From Sporisorium sorghi (Eukaryota > Basidiomycota > Ustilaginomycetes > Ustilaginales > Ustilaginaceae): a DNA stretch of 13,369 nt. Under the pieces are notes generated by a model. It saw only the letters and a list, made by a program, of their open reading frames with translations. It was not told the origin of the DNA and did no database searches. The stretch's first letter is position 1, and each line of letters opens with the position of its first letter. Both the position numbers and the translations under genes were made by a program. The DNA lies in contig JALCCG010000421.1 of NCBI GenBank assembly GCA_023212695.1, positions 1 to 13,369 on the forward strand, written 5' to 3'. Positions 1 through 7,159 of this stretch are shown here, in pieces.

Positions 1-132
1 TGTCTTGTCCATCCAAGTGAGCAACATACTCCTATCATTTACCATATGATGGGTTGCTCCAGAGTCAACAATCCAGATGTGGCTTGCTGCTTGCATGTTA
101 CTGCCGTTTGCAAGATAGGTGCACCCGAGTTC
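1..132 (-). CDS. copia pol, start of protease region (partial, truncated by window edge)
   Basis: These 44 codons follow the gag stop codon in the same reading frame with no further stop. They carry the copia protease active-site signature WIVDSGATHHM. The catalytic Asp codon is at positions 64-66 on the minus strand. In this family the protease cuts the Gag-Pol polyprotein into capsid and enzyme parts. There is no convincing separate start: the only ATG ahead of the active site follows the TAG by 12 codons. Expression therefore probably depends on passing the TAG at 133-135. The protein continues beyond the left edge of the window. Confidence 0.8.
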
Positions 133-1167
133 CTACTCTTGGGTTTCCTCTGCCAGTCGGGCAGCAGGCTCCATGGTAGCCTGAGCCTGGACCTGTGCAG
201 GATTTCCATTGGGGCAGTTGTGTGCAATGTGGTTGGGCTGTCCGCATGCATAGCACTTGGGAGGTGCCGAAGGGTTGTTTGGGTCACGTCGACCCCTCGG
301 TCCTTGGTTGGTGCCATTGCCAGGTCCGGTGGCCACTCTGGCAGCACCCTTGATGTGGCCGCTGAGTTCACCATCCTGCTGCTTCTTTGCAAGCGCGTGG
401 TAGGCCTCCTCATACAGACAGTTGGGTTGTGCAGTCTTGAGGGCATCAACTGCATTGGAGTAAAACCAGTCATGGGTGGTGCAGCGGTAAAGCGTGGATT
501 TCTTGAGGTCCTTGTCAAAGCGCTTGCCCAGGCAGGCTGCATCATTCCAAATGGAGTCCAGCTCCCGACCAAGTCTGACCACATCATGGTTGAGAAGGCG
601 CACAGTGTGGATGCGGTCCTGCAATCCAGCCAGTTTGACTGCATCATTGAGTGTGAGTGCCTTCTTGAGCTTGGCATAAAGTGTACTGCCAAGCTGCACT
701 TCCTCATCAGTGCCTCTGACCGTGTACGTGTCAATGCGGCTGTCCGGGCTGTTGTTGCAGCTGGTGTGGATCAGACCAACAAGTGCCTTGTCCAGGTCTT
801 CGTCGTAGTCCTCATTGCTGGGTGCAATGGTACCATACAGGGTTTCCTTAGCATTGCGCACTCTCTGGAGGCAGTCGATGAACGTTGGTTCCCAGGTGTG
901 CCAGTTGCTGTTGTTCAGCTTCTTGATATGAGCGATGGCACTCAATACGTCCTTTGGGATCTTTTCGGTTTCTCTACATGCAGGCTGAGCATTGAGGTTG
1001 AGCAGTCCCATGGCCTGAACCAGTGCTTGCTTGGCAGCAAGGTCTGGGTTTGCCTGTTGGAGGATCCTGACAGCCTCCATCAGCCAGCCCTCCTGTGAGC
1101 CTGTGGCTGCTGCTGCTTGATCAACATCACCCCTTCCTGCCTTGCCAGCTCTGCTAGATGGCGGCAT
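133..1167 (-). CDS. gag: copia Gag polyprotein with CCHC zinc knuckle
   Basis: This is a 344-aa Gag-like protein of a Ty1/copia element, which would form the virus-like particle and bind the element RNA. Residues about 75-260 resemble the copia gag core (UBN2/DUF4219-type), with the typical KLNNSNWHTW entry near residues 83-92. Residues 280-303 are a Gly/Arg/Asn/Pro-rich basic linker. Residues 305-318 are a CX2CX4HX4C zinc knuckle (C305, C308, H313, C318) for nucleic-acid binding. The start ATG at 1165-1167 lies 12 bases from the candidate primer-binding site, so the leader is very short. The frame closes with TAG at 133-135, and pol continues in the same frame. The family assignment is from visible motifs, not a search. 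Confidence 0.88.
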   Translation of the reverse strand: MPPSSRAGKAGRGDVDQAAAATGSQEGWLMEAVRILQQANPDLAAKQALVQAMGLLNLNAQPACRETEKIPKDVLSAIAHIKKLNNSNWHTWEPTFIDCLQRVRNAKETLYGTIAPSNEDYDEDLDKALVGLIHTSCNNSPDSRIDTYTVRGTDEEVQLGSTLYAKLKKALTLNDAVKLAGLQDRIHTVRLLNHDVVRLGRELDSIWNDAACLGKRFDKDLKKSTLYRCTTHDWFYSNAVDALKTAQPNCLYEEAYHALAKKQQDGELSGHIKGAARVATGPGNGTNQGPRGRRDPNNPSAPPKCYACGQPNHIAHNCPNGNPAQVQAQATMEPAARLAEETQE

Positions 1168-1179
1168 CTTGAAGCTTCA

Positions 1180-1193
1180 GACTCTTAATCAGT
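1180..1193 (-). other. candidate minus-strand primer-binding site (tRNA-Lys CUU anticodon arm, half-tRNA type)
   Basis: The plus strand here reads gactcttaatcagt. Its first 12 bases match the anticodon loop and 3' stem of eukaryotic tRNA-Lys(CUU), with loop CUCUUAA. The site directly abuts the TG at 1194-1195 that would be the CA end of the LTR on the element's own strand. Copia of Drosophila is known to prime from an internally cleaved half of initiator tRNA-Met, so an anticodon-region primer fits the family. The upstream bases (tcaga rather than a pairing ctga-type stem) break the match one base further on. The host tRNA gene was not available for comparison. Confidence 0.5.
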
Positions 1194-1349
1194 TGAAGGG
1201 TTTGAATTGATGATAGTAGCTTAGAGAAAATACAGGCTGGAAAATTCAAGGAAAAATCCAAAAATCCAAAGTGTGGCCACACCTGGTACTCGAATTTCCC
1301 TGCCAAAGTCCCCTGCCAAATTCCGAGTACGAGGCGTGGCCCACCTTCA
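1194..1349 (-). repeat. putative copia 5' LTR (156 bp; outer limit uncertain)
   Basis: On the plus strand the segment opens with TGAAGG and closes with CCTTCA, a perfect 6-bp terminal inverted repeat with the TG...CA ends expected of an LTR. Its inner end touches the candidate primer-binding site without a gap. A length of 156 bp is short but within the range known for copia elements (Tos17 of rice has 138 bp). It contains a tandem AAAAATCC pair near 1253-1268 and a large imperfect hairpin at 1275-1341. The second LTR is outside the window, so the boundary cannot be confirmed by comparison. A longer LTR ending somewhere before 1680 is possible. Confidence 0.4.
1275..1341. repeat. imperfect 23/24-bp inverted repeat (strong hairpin) in the putative LTR
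   Basis: The left arm 1275-1297 and right arm 1318-1341 pair with two mismatches and one bulged base, around a 20-base loop (1298-1317). The loop region contains a direct repeat of CCCTGCCAAA. The left arm overlaps a perfect 12-bp palindrome, gtgtggccacac, at 1271-1282. In element RNA this would fold into a stable stem in the LTR/leader. Function is unknown. Confidence 0.8.
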
Positions 1350-1679
1350 ACTTGCTTGGCTTGCTTGGCACACACAACGGCTCTGTGCTGCTGCAGTTGA
1401 AGATGCTGACAGCCGCCGCTCATCGGTGGAAAATGTGATTTTCCGACATGCTTTTTTGCAGCCTCGAAGCGCCAAAAACGTCACTGAGCGTGTCGAATGG
1501 CATTTCACACACCCCCCTCACGCGACTCAAACCACAATAGAGGCAGCAACACTCAGAAGAGGCTTGAAGCATCGATGGTATCGCAAAGGGATCAACACGA
1601 CAAAAAGCTACTATAAGGGGTCACAAGTACAAAATATCTTTCTGAGAAGTTCCGAGTGCGTTTTGAGCCCTTGAGCCCG
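1350..1679. other. spacer between retrotransposon and PEX13 3' end
   Basis: No gene is recognised here. The stretch holds a tandem 9-bp duplication (cttgcttgg twice, 1351-1368) and a small perfect hairpin, ggaaaat-gtg-attttcc, around 1428-1444. The bases next to the PEX13 stop must include its 3' UTR and polyadenylation site, but no clear signal can be picked. Part of this spacer could belong to a longer LTR. Confidence 0.6.
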
Positions 1680-3044
1680 TCATGTCGCCTTGACAGCCGC
1701 AGCAGCAGCGGGCTTGGCAGAAGCAGCAGCCTTCTCCGTCGACTCTGCCGCCTTGTTGGAACCAGCTGCCGACGCAGCCGATGCCTTGGCTGCACGCTCC
1801 TTGGCCGACTCGAGCGATTCGACGTACGTGCTGGGGAACCAGCCGATGCGACCGTCTCGCGTTCGACCTCTCCACCATGCGCTTTCCGCACCCGTCTGCG
1901 GATCGTGCTTGCTGAGCACCGCAACAATGTCGTTCGGCTGCAGGCTCAGCTCCAGTGGGTCGGCAGCAGGGTAGGCGTAGAGCGCGCGCACAAAGCTGAG
2001 TTTGCTCGGGTCGATCGCTTCGCCGTTGGCCTCGTTGGCCGAGATCATGCCACCGCCGTGCTGGCCCGGAAGCATGCCAGCTTGACCCGGGTTGTGCCCC
2101 TGCTGCTGCTCGAGGCGCTGTCGTTCCTCCTCCTGCTTGGCTGTGATGAATCGCACCAGCTTGCCCATCAGGTAAGGCAGACCGATGACGGCCATGAAGA
2201 ACACAATGAGCGGACGCTTGCTGGGACGCGCCGCTTTGGCCGGCTGACCACTGCCGCCGTGCGCTGCAAACTCTTTGAACTCGCGTGCATCCAGCTCCAC
2301 CGCCGGTGCCTTGCCCACGAGTCGCAGGCCGAGGTTCTTGAGATAGCGTGCAAGCGCAAAGATGCTGAGCACCTGGCCGAGGTAGTTGCGCAAGTGCGCA
2401 AACTGGTCCGCCACACCCACCATGGCGAAGAAGCTGCTGTGCGTCGCCATGAACGTGCTTTCGAGCATCTGTGCGAATCCTCCAAATGCACCGACAATGC
2501 TGCTGATGAGCTCGAAGGTGGCTTGTGTACCTGCTTCCATGCGTTGCGTCAAGGAGACATCGCCCGGTTGTCCTGGCATGCCTGGCATCCCGCCCATGCC
2601 CATGCCCATGCCCATGCCCATTCCGTAGCCGCCATATCCACCGTAGCCTCCATATCCTCCGTAGCTGCCGTATCCGCCGTATCCTCCATAGCCCATGCCA
2701 CCCATGCCGCTCATGCCACCGTATCTAGAGTAGGGCGAGCCGTACGAGGTGCCGTAGGTTGAGCCGATGCCGCCGTATGTAGATCCCAGTCCGCCCACCG
2801 TGCTGCGGTAGGGAGAGTTGTAGGCTGACGATCCATAAGCGCCCGTGCCTGCAGCCGAGGTGCCGAGGGTTGATGGACGCTCGGGCAGTGCTGGAGCCGC
2901 CGATGTTGACGACGTCGTTGTGAGTGCCGACGAAGTGGAAGGGGCTGCCGAGGAAGCCATGCTGGATGCAGAGGAAAGATCGGCGCCTGCACCTGCACCT
3001 GCACCTGCACCTGCGCGTTCCCAAGGCTTTGGTGGCGAGGGCAT
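1680..3044 (-). CDS. PEX13: Peroxin 13 (Pex13), peroxisomal docking/import-pore membrane protein
   Basis: This 454-aa protein is a peroxisomal membrane component that, with Pex14, docks the cargo receptors Pex5 and Pex7. The start chosen gives the family's opening MPSPPKPWE. Residues 11-22 are an Ala/Gly repeat and 23-60 are Ser/Ala/Thr-rich. Residues about 65-160 form a YG-rich region (repeated GGYGGYG) ending in a (GM)n run. Residues about 165-245 are a predicted helical region, and 278-297 a hydrophobic membrane segment. Residues about 348-410 are an SH3 domain (ALYAY, then WWRGR, then GRIGWFPSTYVE). An Ala/Lys-rich tail (411-454) follows. The YG region of Pex13 is known from published work to build a nuclear-pore-like phase in the peroxisomal import channel. 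No intron is seen. The frame stays open for 133 codons upstream, so a longer N-terminus cannot be excluded. Confidence 0.95.
   Translation of the reverse strand: MPSPPKPWERAGAGAGAGAGADLSSASSMASSAAPSTSSALTTTSSTSAAPALPERPSTLGTSAAGTGAYGSSAYNSPYRSTVGGLGSTYGGIGSTYGTSYGSPYSRYGGMSGMGGMGYGGYGGYGSYGGYGGYGGYGGYGMGMGMGMGMGGMPGMPGQPGDVSLTQRMEAGTQATFELISSIVGAFGGFAQMLESTFMATHSSFFAMVGVADQFAHLRNYLGQVLSIFALARYLKNLGLRLVGKAPAVELDAREFKEFAAHGGSGQPAKAARPSKRPLIVFFMAVIGLPYLMGKLVRFITAKQEEERQRLEQQQGHNPGQAGMLPGQHGGGMISANEANGEAIDPSKLSFVRALYAYPAADPLELSLQPNDIVAVLSKHDPQTGAESAWWRGRTRDGRIGWFPSTYVESLESAKERAAKASAASAAGSNKAAESTEKAAASAKPAAAAAVKAT
2593..2622. repeat. CCCATG hexanucleotide repeat in PEX13 coding sequence
   Basis: Four perfect CCCATG units and one variant (cccatt) encode the Gly-Met run at the end of the YG-rich region. 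The unit is a multiple of three, so copy-number changes would vary protein length without frameshift. Confidence 0.9.
2986..3015. repeat. CCTGCA hexanucleotide repeat in the PEX13 N-terminus
   Basis: About five CCTGCA units encode the Ala-Gly dipeptide run at residues 11-20 of Pex13, directly behind the MPSPPKPWE start. This is a second in-frame hexanucleotide tract in the same gene. Confidence 0.9.
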
Positions 3045-3981
3045 CAAGTAATGGTACTGAGGTGTTTCCTCTTTTGCGAAGGGACGTGAACTATGAAAGA
3101 TAGAGACCGTAGATGCGACGGTGCAGGGACAGTAGCAGTTGTCCGAGGAAAGGGAGACGGCGATGTTGTGGTTGGAGCGTGTAGTAGAGGTCTTTGTGTA
3201 AGGGTGTTGATGTAAGATGGAGGTGGATGGTGGAGATGGTAGATGGAGAAATGTCGCACTCTTGCAGTCAAGTTCCATCAACAAAAGTGCGGGGAGAACG
3301 ACTCGACTCGATTGGATGGATGAGTGACAGAGAGACAGCAGCCACACAGCGCCGCTCAATTTTGGCTGAGCCGCAAACGCAGCGAGAGAGCATAGCATAG
3401 CATAGCATAGCATAGCACAGCATAGCACAGCAGGCAAGCACATCGCAAGCGATTTTCACGACCGCGTTTCCAGAGACAGCTCGAGCCCGGAGCGCAAATT
3501 TCGATTTTGTTAGATCGGGCTCACCACGCTCCATCGATTCGGCCGGAAAAGGAGGGCCACAACGCATGCACGCAAGTCCCACCAAGACAATGCGGAAAGT
3601 GGACCCTCTTTCGTCGACGTCGTCCATCAACACCATCCGCAGCTGAGCAGGCTTGCATGCGGGCGCGAAATCACCAACATCAACATCAGCAGCAGTAGCG
3701 ATCAAGCACAAGATTCAAAAGGCACTCGATACGCACACGTCGCTCACAATCACCCAGTCGTTCCGTCCGCTCGAACGATGAGCTTGCACAGCTAGAGCAC
3801 ACACACAACGCACAGACATTGGCACAGGTCTGCGCTGCCGGCTAGGGTCAATTCGGGACCGCAGCAACGGCACTGGCCAAGGGCACTTGGATCGATCTAG
3901 CAGCTCTGGCCTTGCTGCTGCTGCTAGGCGAGCGCAACAGCTCCTTCATCCCCGCTCAACCTCGACCGCGCCTCCACCATC
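3045..3981. promoter_or_regulatory. 937-bp shared upstream region between divergent PEX13 and PAC1
   Basis: The two genes run apart from this segment, so it must hold both promoters and 5' UTRs. No TATA box or known factor site can be named with confidence. It contains the CATAG array at 3391-3430, within the stretch that stays open in the PEX13 frame up to 3443. Next to the PAC1 start the DNA is rich in CAC/CAGC-type repeats, typical of fungal 5' UTRs. Small open frames here are short and unlike known proteins. Confidence 0.6.
3391..3430. repeat. CATAG pentanucleotide array upstream of PEX13
   Basis: Eight 5-bp units are present: five CATAG, then CACAG, CATAG, CACAG. On the PEX13 strand the array reads CTATG repeats, giving six ATG triplets, five of them spaced five bases apart, so they fall in all three frames. 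It lies about 350-390 bp upstream of the chosen PEX13 start. Confidence 0.95.
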
Positions 3982-5325
3982 ATGAGCAGCATCAACAGCA
4001 CCAGCATCCTCTCCGAGAGGCAGAAGGATGAGCTGCACAAGTCCATCCTCGACTACTTCAAGACCAACGGTCTCAATGAGTCGTACCAGACGCTCATGCG
4101 CGAAGCCGGTCAAGATGGCTTCGTCCCCGATCCTAAAGCCAAGTACGCAGGCTTGCTCGAAAAGAAATGGACCAGCGTCATCCGACTGCAGAAGAAGATC
4201 ATGGAGATGGAGTCGCGCATGTCGCAGCTCCAAGAGGAACTCGCAGCTGCGCCCTCGGCCAAACGGTCCGCCTCGCTGAACGATTGGGTACCACGCACAT
4301 CTGCTCGGCACACCATGCAGGGCCACCGCATGCCCGTCACCAAGGTCGCCTTCCACCCTGTCTTTAGCCAAGTCGCATCCGCATCCGAAGACACCACAGT
4401 TAAGCTGTGGGACTGGGAGACGGGCGACTTTGAACGCACGCTCAAGGGCCACACCAAGGCAGTGCAGGACGTCGATTTCGACAGCAAGGGCAACTTTGTC
4501 GTCTCGTGCTCCTCGGATCTCTCCATCAAGGTGTGGGATGCCAACAACGACTACAAGAACACCAAGACGCTGCACGGCCACGATCATAGCGTGTCGTCCG
4601 TGCGCTTTTTGCCGGGGGACGACTTTATCGTCTCGGCGAGCAGAGACAAGACCATCAAGATTTGGGAGTTTAGCACCGGCTTCTGCACGCGTACCTTGCA
4701 TGGGCATGCAGAGTGGGTGCGTTCGGCGATACCTTCGGAGGACGCGAGGTGGTTGGTCAGCTGTTCGACCGATCAGACGGCGAGGATATGGGAGTTGTCG
4801 ACGGGTGAGACCAAGGTCGAGCTGCGTGGACACGAACATGTGGTGGAAGTGGCGATCTTTGCGCCCATTGCATCCTATGCTGGTATTCGAGAGCTCGCCG
4901 GCATCACAGCGCCAGTCAAGGACGCATCCGCCACAGCACCTGCACAATACGTGGCCACGGGGTCGAGAGACAAGACCATCCGTCTATGGGACAGCGCAGG
5001 TCAATGTCTGAAAACGCTCGTAGGCCACGACAACTGGGTCCGCGGGCTGGCGTTCTCGCCCAACGGCAAGCATCTGCTGTCTGTATCCGACGACAAGACC
5101 ATGCGCGTCTGGGAGCTGAAGACGGGCCGATGCATCAAGACGCTCGATGCGCATCAGCACTTCTGCACCAGCATCGCGTGGGGCAAAGCCAAGATCGAAC
5201 AACCCATCCCTCCCGCTCAGGACGGCGACCACGCCACCAACGGCTCCAAGCTGCCAGAAGCGAGGACCGTCAACGTCGTCGCCACCAGCAGTGTCGATCT
5301 CACCGTCAAGATTTGGTGTCCTTAG
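3982..5325 (+). CDS. PAC1: LIS1/Pac1 nuclear distribution protein (dynein regulator, WD40)
   Basis: This 447-aa protein matches the LIS1/Pac1 architecture and usual length (about 410-460 aa). Residues about 13-42 are a LisH dimerisation motif ([17 protein letters not shown]). Residues 62-90 are a coiled coil. Residues about 110-447 are seven WD40 repeats, with WD-type closings at LWD142-144, VWD184-186, IWE227-229, IWE269-271, LWD335-337, VWE376-378 and IWC444-446. Extra loops are visible in repeats 5 (about 297-322) and 7 (about 402-428). LIS1/Pac1 binds the dynein motor with NudE/NudEL and supports nuclear migration, spindle positioning and hyphal transport. The ATG has A at -3. No intron is seen. 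The gene diverges from PEX13 and converges on the quinone reductase. Confidence 0.97.
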   Translation: MSSINSTSILSERQKDELHKSILDYFKTNGLNESYQTLMREAGQDGFVPDPKAKYAGLLEKKWTSVIRLQKKIMEMESRMSQLQEELAAAPSAKRSASLNDWVPRTSARHTMQGHRMPVTKVAFHPVFSQVASASEDTTVKLWDWETGDFERTLKGHTKAVQDVDFDSKGNFVVSCSSDLSIKVWDANNDYKNTKTLHGHDHSVSSVRFLPGDDFIVSASRDKTIKIWEFSTGFCTRTLHGHAEWVRSAIPSEDARWLVSCSTDQTARIWELSTGETKVELRGHEHVVEVAIFAPIASYAGIRELAGITAPVKDASATAPAQYVATGSRDKTIRLWDSAGQCLKTLVGHDNWVRGLAFSPNGKHLLSVSDDKTMRVWELKTGRCIKTLDAHQHFCTSIAWGKAKIEQPIPPAQDGDHATNGSKLPEARTVNVVATSSVDLTVKIWCP

Positions 5326-6014
5326 CGTTTCTCACACTCTCTAGAAAGCCTCCTTTCCCGTTGATACCCTCGTTATCATAATTCACCGTGTACTATCGCT
5401 GCGCATGGCAATCCCAGAAACACTCTTTTTTTTTTTTTTTTTTTTTGATGTAGTCGAAGTAATTTAGTGTGCCGGTTCGCGAGCGTGATTCTGCGGATCT
5501 TCAAAGGTGGACATCTACCACTTCTGGCGAAGGGCCTGCAAACTTGGTCCGACACAAGAAAGGCCGTCTAAAGGCCGGAGAAGGTAGGCGCTGTGCGCTG
5601 CATTGGTGTTCGAGGCCGTTGCAGAGCAAGAAGGCGGAGGTGGAACTCAAGGCGGCCGGCCAGTGGTCCAATGGGTCACGACTGCTCAATCTAACGTTTG
5701 AACGAAAGTGCCTTGTGCGTCTGCATCGAGAGCAGTGTATCGAGCATGGAGTTGCGAAGGCCGAAGTGTTCAAGTAGTTCACAGGATACGAGATGCGGAG
5801 CCGATGACCCCCGAGCACATTGAACTCAGTTGACTTGGTTGTCGTTGCGAGTCGGTGCTCTCCTACTCACACTCACTGTCACTCCCTTCAGCCCCATCGT
5901 GTGTGTCTATGGTATCAAAAAACTTATCGTATTGTCGGCCAAGACGCAAGCTTCCACCACTAACAACTCTGAATCCCAATCGGGAGCCTATACAAGTACA
6001 GCGAACGCCACCAC
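5326..6014. other. intergenic region between convergent PAC1 and quinone reductase genes
   Basis: This 689-bp segment carries the two 3' UTRs. A T21 run at 5426-5446 begins 101 bp after the PAC1 stop. The longest open frame (5469-5777, plus, 102 codons) has no ATG start and no recognisable motif, and the opposite strand is equally open, so I do not call a gene. No tRNA, rRNA or snRNA signature was found. Confidence 0.6.
5426..5446. repeat. T21 homopolymer downstream of PAC1
   Basis: An uninterrupted run of 21 T lies in the PAC1 3' region. It could contribute to 3'-end formation or nucleosome exclusion. Its exact length is open to sequencing error. Confidence 0.9.
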
Positions 6015-6731
6015 TTAAGCAGACTTGCCCTTGACGTACGTGTTGACGACGTTGGCGAAGTGCTCGCCCTGGGCCCTGGCGATCTTGAGGTCCAGGTCGA
6101 TGGGCTGGCGGCTACCGTCGCCGGCAGCGATGGTACCGGCACCGTAGGCCGAAGCACCGTGGATCTGCTCGAGGTTCGTCTGGTCAGGGAAGGAGCGATA
6201 TCCGTGGGGGACGACGTTCACGCCATGGTGCACGAAGAAAGGAATGGTGGTGAGGTGCGTGGTCTCGTTACCGCCGTGCTGCGAAGCAGTCGAGGCGAAG
6301 GTGGCACCGAACTTGCCGATCAGGGCACCCGAAGCCCAGAGACCGCCGGTCTGGTCGAAGAAGGCCGAAACCTGAGCAGGAGCACGACCAAAGCGGGTAG
6401 GGAAACCGAAGATAAAGCCATCGTACTCCTTGAGCGCGTCGGGGGTGATCACGGGCAGCGAAGCGATGGGAGCCTTGTTGGCGTGCATCTTCTCGAGGAT
6501 ATCAGGGTTGAGTGTCTCAGCGAACTGATACGTGGTGCACTGCGCGCCAGTGCTCTTGATGCCAGCAACGACCTCGTCCGCCAGCTTGGCGACGTGGCCG
6601 TACATGGAGAAGACAACGACGGCGATCTTGGACATCTTGACGGGAGCAGCGGTGGTCTCTTTGTTGGACGAGGCGTTGGAGGATTTGGACTTGGTGCTGA
6701 GGTTGCTGAGCTTCTTGATCAAAGAAGACAT
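6015..6731 (-). CDS. WrbA/Pst2-type flavodoxin-like NAD(P)H:quinone oxidoreductase
   Basis: This 238-aa protein belongs to the type IV NAD(P)H:quinone oxidoreductases (WrbA; Pst2, Rfs1 and Ycp4 in yeast). These are FMN enzymes that reduce quinones by two electrons and limit oxidative stress. The flavodoxin core starts at MSKIAVVVFSMYG (33-45), whose SMYGHVAKLA segment is the FMN phosphate loop. PTRFG (111-115) and TGGLW (128-132) are further FMN-site motifs, and STASQHGGNETT (147-158) is the conserved central block. A 32-residue Ser/Lys/Thr-rich extension precedes the core. Initiation at Met33 would give a 206-aa protein closer to bacterial WrbA and yeast Pst2 length. Yeast relatives associate with the plasma membrane/eisosomes. 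Location here is not shown by sequence. Confidence 0.93.
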   Translation of the reverse strand: MSSLIKKLSNLSTKSKSSNASSNKETTAAPVKMSKIAVVVFSMYGHVAKLADEVVAGIKSTGAQCTTYQFAETLNPDILEKMHANKAPIASLPVITPDALKEYDGFIFGFPTRFGRAPAQVSAFFDQTGGLWASGALIGKFGATFASTASQHGGNETTHLTTIPFFVHHGVNVVPHGYRSFPDQTNLEQIHGASAYGAGTIAAGDGSRQPIDLDLKIARAQGEHFANVVNTYVKGKSA

Positions 6732-6865
6732 CGGGGCGGGAGCCAGTTGTATGAAGGATGTGGTTGGTGAAACAAGGGATAGATCTGACGCCCAGACTTG
6801 ATCGCTTTATATACGCTTGGCAATCACGAGGATCACAAGGACAACGGGCTGGCGTCAGACAGAGA

Positions 6866-6890
6866 TTTTTTTTTTTTTTTTTTTTTTTTT
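6866..6890. promoter_or_regulatory. T25 tract (A25 on the gene strand) upstream of the quinone reductase
   Basis: The run begins 135 bp upstream of the ATG at 6731. Long poly(dA:dT) tracts are known in fungi to exclude nucleosomes and mark promoters, so this is a reasonable promoter element. No TATA box is assigned. Confidence 0.45.
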
Positions 6891-7125
6891 GGGACTCGGA
6901 CACAACTGCACCTTCGGGGCTACAGTTGGACGTTCATGCCAAAGTCCGCCTGGGAGAGCACGGTCCAACTCCTGTTTTACGTGCTGCACTGTATCTGCTA
7001 TCTGTCCAGAGAAGCACGCAAACATTCCAGCTCAAGAACAACATCAACTCGTTCTCGCTTAATTTTCTTTAAACACCAAAAAACGGACGTGTCGGTCGCC
7101 TTATTCGACAGCGAGGCACTGGAGC

Positions 7126-7159
7126 AGTCCCGGGTTTACGGAGCTAAGCCCCCGGGGCT
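7126..7159. repeat. GC-rich hairpin in intergenic DNA
   Basis: agtcccggg (7126-7134) pairs with cccggggct (7151-7159) over 9 bp with one G-T pair around a 16-base loop. T-rich sequence follows. No known RNA family is recognised. Confidence 0.6.

Larger units (their letters stand above)
1..1349 (-). mobile_element. Ty1/copia LTR retrotransposon, 5' part (putative LTR, PBS, gag, start of pol), cut by window edge
   Basis: Read on the minus strand the order is putative LTR, primer-binding site, gag with a CCHC zinc knuckle, then the aspartic-protease start of pol, which is the usual order for a copia element. The gag frame is undamaged over 344 codons, so the copy is young or under little decay. 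The rest of pol (integrase, reverse transcriptase, RNase H) and the second LTR lie beyond the left edge, so completeness and target-site duplication cannot be judged. The element sits downstream of the PEX13 stop codon, in the same orientation as PEX13. The right limit (1349) rests only on a 6-bp terminal inverted match and may be wrong. Confidence 0.85.

Noticed and set aside
46..1098. 350-codon plus-strand frame across the gag region
   Set aside because: Antisense to gag, which carries a clear zinc knuckle. The antisense product has no recognisable domain.
1656..2762. 368-codon plus-strand frame across PEX13
   Set aside because: Antisense shadow of PEX13. Its tail is a translation of the YG repeat DNA (His/Ala repeats).
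3268..3711. 147-codon minus-strand frame in the PEX13-PAC1 spacer
   Set aside because: Partly made of the CATAG array in another frame, with no family resemblance. Better explained as upstream regulatory DNA.
5469..5777. 102-codon plus-strand frame between PAC1 and the quinone reductase
   Set aside because: Lacks an ATG start and any motif, and the opposite strand is equally open. Not supportable as a gene.
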